From Mycolicibacterium setense (lineage in GTDB: Bacteria; Actinomycetota; Actinomycetes; Mycobacteriales; Mycobacteriaceae): a stretch of DNA of 64,000 nucleotides. Positions 27,444-37,900 of the stretch are shown piece by piece (the first letter of the stretch is position 1; each line of letters begins with the position of its first letter). The DNA is taken from contig NZ_JTJW01000005.1 in the NCBI RefSeq assembly GCF_000805385.1, positions 124,001 through 188,000 of the forward strand, in the 5' to 3' direction. A program made the position numbers and the translations under genes. The notes below the pieces were generated by a model, which was not told the origin of the DNA, ran no database searches, and saw only the letters and a list, made by a program, of their open reading frames with translations.

Positions 27444-30236
27444 ATGTCTGAAGTAGCCGCAGGCGAGCGCATCGTCGTCCGCGATGAGGAGTGGCTCGTC
27501 CGCACGGTCCGCAACACGGAGCTTGACGGCGTACGCGTCGAGGTGACAGGCGTCAGCTCTCTCGTCCGTGACCAGGATGCTGTGTTCTTCGGCTCGCTCG
27601 ACAAGATCGACCGGCTGGACCCACGAGAGGGCAAGCTCGTCGCCGACGACTCGGCAGGATTCCGCAGTTCGCGCCTTTGGCTGGAATCGGTCCGGCGCGG
27701 CAGCCCGATATCCGCGTGCGAAACACGGATCACCGTCGGTCACCGTGGCTTGCTCGACCGCATGGACTACCAGTTGCGGCCGGCAGCCCAGGCTCTGCGG
27801 AATCTCAGGCCGCGTATCCTGATCGGCGATGCGGTCGGCCTCGGCAAGACGCTCGAGATCGGGATCCTTCTATCTGAGCTGATCCGCCGCGGCCGCGGTG
27901 AGCGCATCCTCGTCGTCACGCCCCGCGCCGTACTAGAGCAGTTTCAGCGCGAACTGTGGACACGGTTCGCAATCCCGCTGATCCGCCTGGACTCCAGCGG
28001 TATCCAGAAGGTCCGCCAGACGCTGCCGAGTTCACGAAATCCGTTCAGCTACTACAAACGGGTCATCGTGTCGATCGACACCTTGAAGAACCCTGCTCGG
28101 TACAAGCACCATCTGAAGAGTCAGAAGTGGGACGCCGTCGTCATCGATGAGTGTCACAACCTGATCAACCGCGGCACCCAGAACAACGAACTCGCCAAAC
28201 TCCTTGCCGCACAGACGGACGCACTCATCCTCGCCAGCGCCACACCGCACAACGGCGAGCCCGAGTCTTTCGCAGAATTGGTGCACCTCCTCGACCCGAC
28301 GGCCATCGTCGACCGAAAGGACTATTCGGCGAAAGACATCGAGCACCTCTATGTCCGTCGTCACCGCAACTCACCGGACGTGAAGATCGACGTCGCCCAC
28401 AAGTGGAAGGAGCGCCTTCAACCGCGGGTCATCGAAGTCGTCCCGACGCCGGCAGAGGCTGATGTCCTCCGTGAGCTCGAGACCACCTGGTTGCATCCGG
28501 AAGGTGCGTCGGTGGTGACAGGGCAGGGCAGGCAGCTATTCCCGTGGACGCTGTTCAAGGCGTTTCTCTCATCACCAAAAGCGCTGCGTTCCAGTATTGA
28601 GCGGCGAATCAACACGGTCGGTGAGTCATCGGCACCCGAGGTCAAGGCTCTCCAACGGCTCGACGAACTCGCTGAGAAAGCGGACACCAGCACACCATCG
28701 AAGCTCACTCGCCTGGTCGAGCATCTCAAGGACATCGGCATCGCCAAGAGATCGAAGACGCGAGTGGTGGTCTTCTCCGAGCGCATCGACACCCTGACGT
28801 GGCTCCAGCAAGAGCTCCCCAAAAGGTTGAACTTGCCGGCAGCCGCTGTTCGCACGCTCTACGCGACGCTGCCAGACGACACTGTCCAAGACGTCGTCAA
28901 TGGCTTCGGCCAAGCGTCCTCGGACATCCGAGTCCTCCTTGCATCCGACATGGCCTCCGAGGGTCTCAACCTTCATCACGAGTGCCATCAACTCGTCCAT
29001 TACGACCTCCCGTGGTCGTTCATCCGGATTCAGCAACGCAATGGCCGCATCGACCGGTACGGACAACTGCACGCACCGGAGATCAGCGCGCTCGCACTTG
29101 CGGGTGGTGATGACGTCACCAGTGACCTGAAGGTCGTCACGAAACTGCTCAAGAAGGAATACGAGGCCAATCGTGCCCTCGGCGACGCAGGCGTCCTGCT
29201 CGACCTTCATGACGCGGAGATCGAAGAGCGCGAGGTGATGAAGGCCATCCGCGAAGGCCGGGACCTGGATGATGTCGTGCCCGCCCCGAGTCCAGAGGCC
29301 ATCAACCCGTTCGCCGCGCTGATGGCGGTGGGCGGTCAGCACGAAACGGACAGCACGCCGGAAACCGTCGACGAACACTCGCTGTTCGACGACGATGACA
29401 ACTTCCTCATCGACGAACTGGCGGACGTCGCGAACGAGATCGGTGAGCAGAAACTCGACGTTCATCGCGACGCCGACACGGACCTGATCGCCTTCGCGCC
29501 GCCGGTCGACCTGATCACACGCTTCAGAGACCTCCCATCCGATTACATCGCGGAGCAAGGCATCGACAAGCGCCTGAGGCTGACGGGTAGCACGAAGTAC
29601 GCACAGTCCCGACTCGAGCGGGCACAGGCGCTCGACGACACCGCCTGGCCTGACGTTCACTACCTGGCACCCATCCACCCCGTACTCGACTGGGCTGCCG
29701 AACGAGCCGTGGCACGCTTCGGGCGCAACGCGATTCCAGTCCTCAGCGGCGATGTCGACTCGCCCGTGTATCTGACCCAGGCCGTCTGGGCGAATGAACT
29801 GGGAAGGCCGGCGATCGCCCACTGGGGCGCGATCCGCGGACTACCGGACAACCCTGAGGTCGGTGACTTCGACGAGGCGCTCGACGCGGCAGGAATCACC
29901 GAGGGCGCCACGAACCCGGGCCTGAACCCTGGCGACTTTGCCGACGCGCAGTACCACGTTGCCGAAGCTGTCGATTCCGCCACGGAGCACCTTCGCGACA
30001 AGCGCGATGACATCGAGGCTGACCTGCTACGGCGAATCGACAGTTACCGCCAGAGCCTCAAGACATGGGAGCAAGCAGCACTGAGCATCGTCGAGGATCC
30101 CAAGCGACGATCGGGATCGAAGCTGATCATCGCGGAGACATCAGACCAGTCGCTGGCGCTGATCGACTCCCAGGCCGCAGCAGGCGACCCCTTTGTACGC
30201 GTTGTGGCCGTCATCGTTCCAAGAGTGGGTGCGTGA
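27444..30236 (+). CDS. drmD: DISARM SNF2-like helicase DrmD
   Basis: This 930-residue SNF2-family ATPase is the class 1 DISARM marker. Motifs are LIGDAVGLGKTLEIGILL (I, about residue 127), VVIDECHNLI (II as DECH, about 234), LASATPHNGEP (III, about 265), DMASEGLNLHHECHQLVHYD (V) and QQRNGRIDRYGQ (VI, about 530). After the helicase core, residues 600-930 form an acidic helical region with no clear enzyme motif. It starts 25 bases after drmB and overlaps drmMI by four bases. In class 1 systems DrmD works with the adenine methyltransferase DrmMI. Confidence 0.92.
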   Translation: MSEVAAGERIVVRDEEWLVRTVRNTELDGVRVEVTGVSSLVRDQDAVFFGSLDKIDRLDPREGKLVADDSAGFRSSRLWLESVRRGSPISACETRITVGHRGLLDRMDYQLRPAAQALRNLRPRILIGDAVGLGKTLEIGILLSELIRRGRGERILVVTPRAVLEQFQRELWTRFAIPLIRLDSSGIQKVRQTLPSSRNPFSYYKRVIVSIDTLKNPARYKHHLKSQKWDAVVIDECHNLINRGTQNNELAKLLAAQTDALILASATPHNGEPESFAELVHLLDPTAIVDRKDYSAKDIEHLYVRRHRNSPDVKIDVAHKWKERLQPRVIEVVPTPAEADVLRELETTWLHPEGASVVTGQGRQLFPWTLFKAFLSSPKALRSSIERRINTVGESSAPEVKALQRLDELAEKADTSTPSKLTRLVEHLKDIGIAKRSKTRVVVFSERIDTLTWLQQELPKRLNLPAAAVRTLYATLPDDTVQDVVNGFGQASSDIRVLLASDMASEGLNLHHECHQLVHYDLPWSFIRIQQRNGRIDRYGQLHAPEISALALAGGDDVTSDLKVVTKLLKKEYEANRALGDAGVLLDLHDAEIEEREVMKAIREGRDLDDVVPAPSPEAINPFAALMAVGGQHETDSTPETVDEHSLFDDDDNFLIDELADVANEIGEQKLDVHRDADTDLIAFAPPVDLITRFRDLPSDYIAEQGIDKRLRLTGSTKYAQSRLERAQALDDTAWPDVHYLAPIHPVLDWAAERAVARFGRNAIPVLSGDVDSPVYLTQAVWANELGRPAIAHWGAIRGLPDNPEVGDFDEALDAAGITEGATNPGLNPGDFADAQYHVAEAVDSATEHLRDKRDDIEADLLRRIDSYRQSLKTWEQAALSIVEDPKRRSGSKLIIAETSDQSLALIDSQAAAGDPFVRVVAVIVPRVGA

Positions 30237-33200
30237 GCATGTTCGATTCGATCGCAAACGTCAACGACTATCTCTCCGAGCATTGGCTGGCTGAGGTATT
30301 CCCGTCGAAGCTGAAGGAACTGGCGGCGACGTGGAAGGACCTTGCGGCGAAGGGCAAAAAGACGCCGGTTCGCGGACTGGCGGCGCTCAACGGTGCGTAC
30401 CTGACAGAGCTCGCGTCGCTGCCCGAGTCGACACACCAGGACTTCCACGCTTTCGTCACTCAAGCACACCAGACACTGCTGCGCGCAGTCGGTTTCGATA
30501 CGCAACCAACCGTCCTCGAAACCAGCCAGGCCGAGACGCCGATCAACGTCCCGTTATTGGGACGATTTTCCAGCCCGACGTCCACGGACGCGCTTCACGT
30601 TCTACAGGCAGTGCCAGTCGATTCCGTCGATGCAATGCTCGGTGACGATGCGAAACTACTGACGCCGGTCACCCTCGCCATCACGAGCGAGAAGACGGAG
30701 ACATTGGCGTCCGTGCCCAAGGCGATCACTCAGCTGTTCGTCAGCGACGACCCGCCGCGATACCTGCTTGTCGTTGCAGGCGCGGCCGTCCTGGTCACCG
30801 ACGCTGCACGATGGTCAGAAGGGCGGTACCTCGCCTTCGACGTCGCAACCGCACTTGACCGGAGAGACGAAAAGGCCACCGGAGAGCTGGCGTTCCATGC
30901 CGGCCTTTGGTCCGCGGACGTCCTGCTGCCCAACGATGATGGCAAGACGACGCTCGACACCTTCACCGAGGACTCCGAGAAACACGCGGTCGGCGTCAGT
31001 GAGGATCTCCGCGAGGGCCTGCGCATCTCCATCGAGAAAATTGCGAACGAGGTCCTCGCTCAGCGACGATTGAGCGGCCTGCCCGTAGAAGGCATCCCAG
31101 AACTACCTCGCGACTTGACCACACAATCGTTGCGGTTCCTCTACCGAATCCTCTTCTTGCTCTTCGCCGAAGCCAGACCTGAACTCGGCATCCTTCCGGT
31201 TGGAGCACCGGAGTACGGCTCGGGCTACGGCCTCGATCGGCTTCGCGAGATCATCCAAGTTCCACTCACCGGCTCGTCCGCGGACGGATACCACCTGCAC
31301 GATTCACTGAACCTGCTCTTCAGGCTTGTGAACGACGGGCACAACGCCGATTCCGCGGATGGCGATGGGCTCGTGTTCGAAGCTATGCGATCCGACCTGT
31401 TCGACAAGAAGCGCACACCGCTGATTGATGAGGCGCGGCTGAGTAACAGGGTGCTGCAAGAGGTCCTGACACTCCTGCTGCTGTCGAAGCCGTCGAAGAA
31501 CAAGAACAAGCAACGCGGCTATATTTCGTACGCACAGCTCGGCATCAACCAACTCGGCGCCGTCTACGAAGGATTGATGTCGTACTCGGGTCTCATCGCC
31601 GAGGATGACATGGTCGAAGTCGCAAAGGACGGCAACGCCGACAAGGGATCCTGGTTGGTGCCGTCCATCAAGTCCGGTGACTACGACGAGAAAGACCTTG
31701 TGTGGCGCGAGGATCGACTGACCGGACGCAAGGATATTGTCCGGCATGCCAAGGGCAGCTTCGTCTTCCGGCTCAGCGGGAGAGATCGTCAACGCAGCGC
31801 GTCTTACTACACGCCTGAAGTTCTCACCAAGACTGTAGTGAAACACGCGTTGGCAGAACTGATCACCGATGACACCAAGGCCAAGGATATTCTCGAATAT
31901 CGCATCTGTGAGCCGGCACTCGGCAGTGGAGCGTTCCTCAACGAAGCGATCAACCAACTCGCGGTGGAATACCTCAATCGCCGACAGGACGAGGTGGGTC
32001 AACGGATCGACCCCGAGGCGTACGCGACTGAACTGCAGAAGGTCAAGGCTTACATCGCTTTGCATCGTGCGTATGGGGTTGATCTCAACTCAACCGCCGT
32101 CGAGCTTGCAGAGGTCAGCCTCTGGCTCAATGTGATGCACCGCGGCCTGCAAGCGCCGTGGTTCGGTCTGCACCTTCGGCGAGGGAATTCTCTCATCGGG
32201 GCGCGGCGGGCGACGTACGACTTCACGTCGCTGGGCCGCGCGAAGAAGAGCTGGCTAAAAACTCCCCCGACCGCGCGGCACCTATCTGGGGGCGCCATCC
32301 GCGACGGGGAAATCCACCACTTCCTGCTACCAGCGGAGGGTTGGGGCGCCGTTGTTAATGCGAAACAGGCGAAGGATTTGGCCCCCGAACAGGCCGCAGC
32401 CTTGAAAAAGTGGCGGTCGGAGATTCTCAGGAAGCCCAGTATGAAGCAACTCGAACGGCTGAGGGCACTCTCGAGTCGGGTTGAGAGACTGTGGGAACTC
32501 ACTCTTCGTCGGTTGGATATCAGCGAACGAGAAGTTTCTCGACAGATCGCCATTTGGGGCGACGCGGATGTCCCTCGCGATACTGCGGCAGTCACGCGCG
32601 AGGCTGTTGAGTCTGAGCTACTCGACCCGGAGGGGCCGTACATGAGACTACGGCTCGCGATGGATGCATGGTGCGCGTTTTGGTTTTGGCCGCTGGACGG
32701 TCCGAGAACGAACGGCGATAGTTTCCCCGCGCCTCCAGGGCTCGATGAATGGATCTCGACGCTGGAGCACCTTCTTGGAGCTGCCGGGGTCAAAAGAGCC
32801 ACGGGGGATCAGGCGATGTTTCACGAAACCATCGAGAGCTTCGATCAGCTGTCAAAGTTGGACGACCTCGAACGCCAGTTCTCAGGAATGCGAGCCGTGT
32901 GGCGATTGGTCTCCGAGCATCCGTGGCTTGGTGCTGCGAGGACGATCGCAGACAGCCAGGGCTTCTTTCACTGGGATCTGGACTTTGCGCACGTTTTTGC
33001 GCGGGGTGGGTTCGATTTGCAGGTGGGCAATCCCCCCTGGGTGAGACCTACCTGGAAGGATGACATCGCTCTCGCCGAATATGATCCGTACTTCTTGCTC
33101 GAGGACAAGATCTCCGAGAAGACCTTCAATCTGCGGCGGCGTGCGGTGCTAGCTGAGGGTATTCGACGGGAACGTTACCTAGGTGACCTCGTCGCATGGG

Positions 33201-34948
33201 CTGGTACAGCTGCGCATCTGGGTTCCGCAGAAGAGCACGCAATTCTAGCCGGAATTCAAACGAACCTGTACACAAATTTCATGGAGCGCGTCTGGGTCAG
33301 TTCTCGAAGTGGTGGCGTGATCGGCTTGCTTCACCCCGAGAGCCATTTCTCCGACCCCAGTGCGGGCGCTCTCCGCGCGGAGACTTATTCACGCCTTCGG
33401 CGGCATTTCCAGTTCTTCAATGAACTAGGTTTGTTCGAAGGTGTTGGCGGAATGGCAACATTCGGAATACACATCTATGCAAGCGCCCGTACTCCTCAAT
33501 TTCTACAAATGGTTTCACTTTGTGACCCCGCTACTATTGATGGATCGTTCGATCACAATGGGACCGGTGAAACTCCTGGAATTCAGTACCCTTGGGGTGG
33601 TCGCGATATTCGGCCCCATAAGTCTCGTATTACCGTTATCGACGCGAACGTTTTAGCTGGTTGGTGCACGCTATTTGACCCACCGGGCACTCCCGCGCTG
33701 AGTGCCCGTCTGCTCCGGCCGCTCACAAGCGAGCAGATTGATGGGCTGTCGCTGCTCTCTGGTCAAACGGTTCGCCTTGACGATCTGGGGTTCGACTGGT
33801 CGTCGCTTTGGCATGAAAAGGGTGCTAGGCAGGACGGATATATAGAATGGTCGACCAGCCTGCCTGCTTCATGGGATGACGTAATATTGCAGGGTCCCCA
33901 CTTCACCGTTGCGACACCGTACGCACGGCAACCGAATGAGGGATGCAAGAGCAAGTTCGACTATACGACTTGGGATCTCGAACAGCTGCCCGAGTTTGTG
34001 ACACCGCGGACTAACTATCAACGCGCGTGTGATCTCGAAACCTACGAAGCTGCCATTCCACTCTGGGGCGATAACCGCGCTACAGATTATTGGCGGGTTG
34101 CGTGGCGCGGCATGACTCAGCCTGGCTTGGAGCGTTCGCTTCATGCGGCCCTTGTGCCGCCGGGCGCAGCTCACATCCACGGTGTTCTTTCGGCGGCCGT
34201 TCGTTCGGACCGTGATCAACGCCAGCAGATCGTAATGGGCGATGCGTCCGACGGTCTGCAGGCCACCATCATCAGTGCTGGTTTATGGAGTTCCCTCCCA
34301 TTTGACTACTTGGTAAAAGTCAGTGGGAAGGCAAATCTCTCATCTGAGTTGATCGGGCGTTTTCCCTCGCCCGTCGACCATCCTGCCCGACGGTATCTAA
34401 TGCTTCGTACGCTACGATTGAATTGTCTTACGCGCGATTACAGTGCGCTGTGGGAATGTTTTTTTGATGTCGATTTCGAGTCGGATGGATGGACTTCGTC
34501 GTTTGCTTCCCTGGCCGGTCCCCTGGGCGTAACTACGAAAGAATGGAACAAATTTACTCCCCTTAGAACCGACTTTGAGCGGCGGGCTGCTTTGGTGGAA
34601 ATGGACGCATTGGCGGCGATCATGCTTGGGCTCAAAGCTGACCACTTAGCTTTGATATTTGGCGGACAGTTTCCCGTTCTTCGAAAGTACGAGTACGAAA
34701 TGTACTTTGATTCGAAAGGCCGGAGGATCGCCAAAGATCATCAGGTATACGGAGTTCGTCAGGAGAAGGACGATTTCAAGCTGCTACAAGCGTATTTTAG
34801 TGGCGCAGCTTGCGCAGACCTACTCGACCGATATACGCCCTTCCCTGCCGACGAATTTCACGATGAGCCTTGGTTTTACAAACCGGACCGAGAATCAGAG
34901 ATGCGTGCTGCCTACGCCGAGTTCGAGCAGAGGCTTGCGGTGAAGTGA
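30233..34948 (+). CDS. drmMI: DISARM class 1 N6-adenine methyltransferase DrmMI
   Basis: DrmMI marks host DNA as self. The 1571-residue protein has an N-terminal helical region, then the Eco57I-type catalytic part: RQRSASYYTPEVL (about residue 519), CEPALGSGAFLNEAI (SAM motif I, about 559), VDLNSTAVELAEVSLWLN, and QVGNPPWVRP (catalytic NPPW, about 931). Motifs I and IV are about 370 residues apart, because of a long helical insertion. The C-terminal 500 residues should be the target-recognition part, and their DNA (about 33230-34870) drops to 45-50 percent GC against 58-73 percent around it. GTG 30233 overlaps the drmD stop (GTGA), as in drmB; ATG 30239 is the alternative. Confidence 0.9.
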   Translation: MSMFDSIANVNDYLSEHWLAEVFPSKLKELAATWKDLAAKGKKTPVRGLAALNGAYLTELASLPESTHQDFHAFVTQAHQTLLRAVGFDTQPTVLETSQAETPINVPLLGRFSSPTSTDALHVLQAVPVDSVDAMLGDDAKLLTPVTLAITSEKTETLASVPKAITQLFVSDDPPRYLLVVAGAAVLVTDAARWSEGRYLAFDVATALDRRDEKATGELAFHAGLWSADVLLPNDDGKTTLDTFTEDSEKHAVGVSEDLREGLRISIEKIANEVLAQRRLSGLPVEGIPELPRDLTTQSLRFLYRILFLLFAEARPELGILPVGAPEYGSGYGLDRLREIIQVPLTGSSADGYHLHDSLNLLFRLVNDGHNADSADGDGLVFEAMRSDLFDKKRTPLIDEARLSNRVLQEVLTLLLLSKPSKNKNKQRGYISYAQLGINQLGAVYEGLMSYSGLIAEDDMVEVAKDGNADKGSWLVPSIKSGDYDEKDLVWREDRLTGRKDIVRHAKGSFVFRLSGRDRQRSASYYTPEVLTKTVVKHALAELITDDTKAKDILEYRICEPALGSGAFLNEAINQLAVEYLNRRQDEVGQRIDPEAYATELQKVKAYIALHRAYGVDLNSTAVELAEVSLWLNVMHRGLQAPWFGLHLRRGNSLIGARRATYDFTSLGRAKKSWLKTPPTARHLSGGAIRDGEIHHFLLPAEGWGAVVNAKQAKDLAPEQAAALKKWRSEILRKPSMKQLERLRALSSRVERLWELTLRRLDISEREVSRQIAIWGDADVPRDTAAVTREAVESELLDPEGPYMRLRLAMDAWCAFWFWPLDGPRTNGDSFPAPPGLDEWISTLEHLLGAAGVKRATGDQAMFHETIESFDQLSKLDDLERQFSGMRAVWRLVSEHPWLGAARTIADSQGFFHWDLDFAHVFARGGFDLQVGNPPWVRPTWKDDIALAEYDPYFLLEDKISEKTFNLRRRAVLAEGIRRERYLGDLVAWAGTAAHLGSAEEHAILAGIQTNLYTNFMERVWVSSRSGGVIGLLHPESHFSDPSAGALRAETYSRLRRHFQFFNELGLFEGVGGMATFGIHIYASARTPQFLQMVSLCDPATIDGSFDHNGTGETPGIQYPWGGRDIRPHKSRITVIDANVLAGWCTLFDPPGTPALSARLLRPLTSEQIDGLSLLSGQTVRLDDLGFDWSSLWHEKGARQDGYIEWSTSLPASWDDVILQGPHFTVATPYARQPNEGCKSKFDYTTWDLEQLPEFVTPRTNYQRACDLETYEAAIPLWGDNRATDYWRVAWRGMTQPGLERSLHAALVPPGAAHIHGVLSAAVRSDRDQRQQIVMGDASDGLQATIISAGLWSSLPFDYLVKVSGKANLSSELIGRFPSPVDHPARRYLMLRTLRLNCLTRDYSALWECFFDVDFESDGWTSSFASLAGPLGVTTKEWNKFTPLRTDFERRAALVEMDALAAIMLGLKADHLALIFGGQFPVLRKYEYEMYFDSKGRRIAKDHQVYGVRQEKDDFKLLQAYFSGAACADLLDRYTPFPADEFHDEPWFYKPDRESEMRAAYAEFEQRLAVK

Positions 34949-37900
34949 GCGATCCAACTTTCCCGTCTCTACTCGAAGGGGAGACTCGTGACTCGATCGT
35001 TGAGTACCTATCGACGACCTTCGCGCTGGCGGACGAAGTGGCACGCGGTGCACTCGGGGAGTTTCTTCGTGACCCCGAATCCGGAGTGTTTCGCGGGCCG
35101 TACTTGATGGTGCGGACACCTTACAAGCCTGTTGACGCGAACTGGAATTCGTCTTTGGAGTGGATGCCCCACGGATTCAGGCCATTTCAGCATCAAGCGG
35201 AAGCATTTGGCAGGCTGTCGACATTCGGAAAGGCCGCACAACCGACGATTGTCACAACCGGGACCGGGTCCGGTAAGACGGAGTCCTTCCTCGTCCCGCT
35301 CCTTGACCACGCCCGGCGAGCATCGACACGCGGCGAGCGCGGCATCAAGGCGATCATTCTCTATCCGATGAACGCGCTCGTGACGGACCAGGCGCGCCGG
35401 CTCGCCGCGTACCTGCACGACGACCCCACGCTGAGCGGTGTCACCGCGGGTGTGTACATCGGCGGCGAGGGCAGGCGCAAGATCGCCAACAGACACCAGC
35501 TGGTAGATCATAGGGAGACGCTGCGCCAGAACCCGCCAGACATCTTGCTCACGAACTACAAAATGCTCGACCTCCTGCTTCTTCGACAAGGCGATAACCC
35601 ATTGTGGGACAACGCGACTGCCACGATGCAGTATCTCGTGCTCGACGAGTTCCACACCTATGACGGTGCGCAGGGCACCGATGTCGCAATGCTCATCCGC
35701 CGGCTTGGTGCTCGCCTGCGGGTAGCCGAAGCCGGCCGCCCGCTCGGCCGCATCACTCCAGTCGCGACTTCGGCAACGCTCGGCGGAGGGACTCGGTCCG
35801 AAGAGCTTCGCCAGTTCGCCGAGACGATTTTTGGGTGCGTGTTCGATCGTCACTCGTTGGTTGTGGAGACGGCGCTGTCGGCCAGTGAGGTCGTGCCCGA
35901 GGTTGACTACGAACTGGAGATTCCCTCGGTCGACAGCATTCTCGCTTCGGCAATCCCCGACGCCTCCGTGGCGGGGTCATGGGAGCCACTGGCGCGAGCT
36001 GTCCTCGAACCGCACGCAGACTCCGACTCGGACGTCGTCATCGACTATCGAGACCCGGTAGCGATCGGCGAGATCCTTCGAACACACTTCCTCACCCGCG
36101 TGGTCATCGACGCCCTGAAGGATCGACCGCTCACGCCGACAGAGGCCGTCGTCCGGATCGCTCAAGACGGAGTTCTTCCGTGGGGTGTGCACAATTCGAC
36201 TCGGCCAGAAGAAGTTCAGTTGGCGCTTCTGAAGTTCCTTGCGCTCCTCTCCGTCGCGAGAGTTGATGACGGCCAAGGTAATTTGCGTCCGCTGATCAGC
36301 GTCCAGGTTCAGTTGTGGGTGCGAGAACTGACACGCATGATCCGAAAGGTTGGGTCGGCCCCGGAGTTCGCGTGGTGGCACGACGGCCCCGCTGACCTCA
36401 GTAGTTACCTACCTGCCGCGCATTGCAGAGTGTGTGGACGTTCTGGCTGGGTGGCGAATACGACCGAGCTTGGGGAGTCACTGGCCGGCGAAGCAGTCGC
36501 CGTGTGGCGCAACAGTGCCCGGTCTGCGGCACGGTCGAAGTCCAGAGTGCTCCTGCTTGCCAGCTCTGACGAGGCGAACGTCAAGTACTTGAACACCGAG
36601 ACTCTCGAGTTGGTTCCGGCCGGCGACGATGCCGCTCTTCCCGTCCACGTCACGCCCGATGACGAGCAGGCGGCCGACCAGGTCTGTCCATCGTGCGGTG
36701 CCCGAAATGCGATCCGCTTCATGGGTTCTAGCCTCGCCACGTTGGTAAGCGTCGGTCTGACAAGCGAATTCGGGTCGACGCTCCTGGCCGACTCCGAGAA
36801 GAAGACTCTTGTCTTCACCGATTCCGTCCAGGACGCCGCCCACCGAGCTTCCTTCATCGAAGGAAGGGCGTTTCAGTTCAACTTCCGCTCCAAGCTGCTC
36901 GGTGCCACTGGGGCAGAACGCACGTCGTTATCGGATACCGCACGACGGCTGCTCGCAGACACGCCCATCGACGACATCTACCCGATCACGCCACCCGACT
37001 TCATCCGACGGCTGGGCCTCGACGGCGAGTGGCTGGCCCATGACTACGACGGTCACTTGCAGGATGTTCTCAACAGTCGTATCGCGTTTCAAGCCCAACT
37101 CGAAGTCGGCCTGAACTCTCGAATCGGCCGCACACTCGAACTGACCGGCGCTTTGGCCGTCGACGTCGATGTCAACCTGGACGTCGTCGCGCAGAGAACT
37201 CGTGAAGCCCACCAAATCATGCCGCAGCTGAGCCTGGACTCGGCACTCGACGTGATCGCCTATCCCACATGGATTTACGGCCTCGTGGATCATCTCCGCG
37301 TCAACGGCGGAGTTCATCATCCGTGGTTGACGAGCTACGTCCACGCAGAAGGCAAACGCTGGTCGATCTGGGGTGGCAGCGCTGAAGGCATGCCCAAGTT
37401 TCCCTGGGGACGCCCGGCGCCGTCGTTCTACACGACGGGAGCCGCAGGCAAGTCGGACTTCCAATCGTTGAATCCGCGCGGCGAATCATGGCTGACCGAC
37501 TGGACCAAGCGATGCCTCAAGGTGGACAACGCCGAGGCGAGAGCATTGCTGTCCGACGTCGTCAATCTATTGGCCGGCGAAGATGGCCCCCTTGAGCAAC
37601 GGACCGGCGAAAAGGGCTCCAAGATCTACGGTTTGACCGCCGACAAGATCATCCTCGACCCGGTGAGCATCGTCCGACTGCAGTGTCCGACATGCCATCA
37701 CCTCCAGCCAGCCGCCGCCTCCCGTGCGCAGCTGTGGCAGGGCGGGGTCTGTCCGAGGATGCGTTGCACCGGGCACCTCGAACGCGTCGACATCGAACCC
37801 GTCAACTTTTACCGGACGATGTACCAAAGCCACCGCATCCGTCGCATCGTGAGCCAGGAGCACACTGGGCTGCTCGACCGGGAAGAGCGTGAAGAGTTGG

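Noticed and set aside
28626..29822. Minus-strand open frame of 398 codons inside drmD
   Set aside because: It overlaps the SNF2 motifs V and VI and shows no protein-family pattern of its own.
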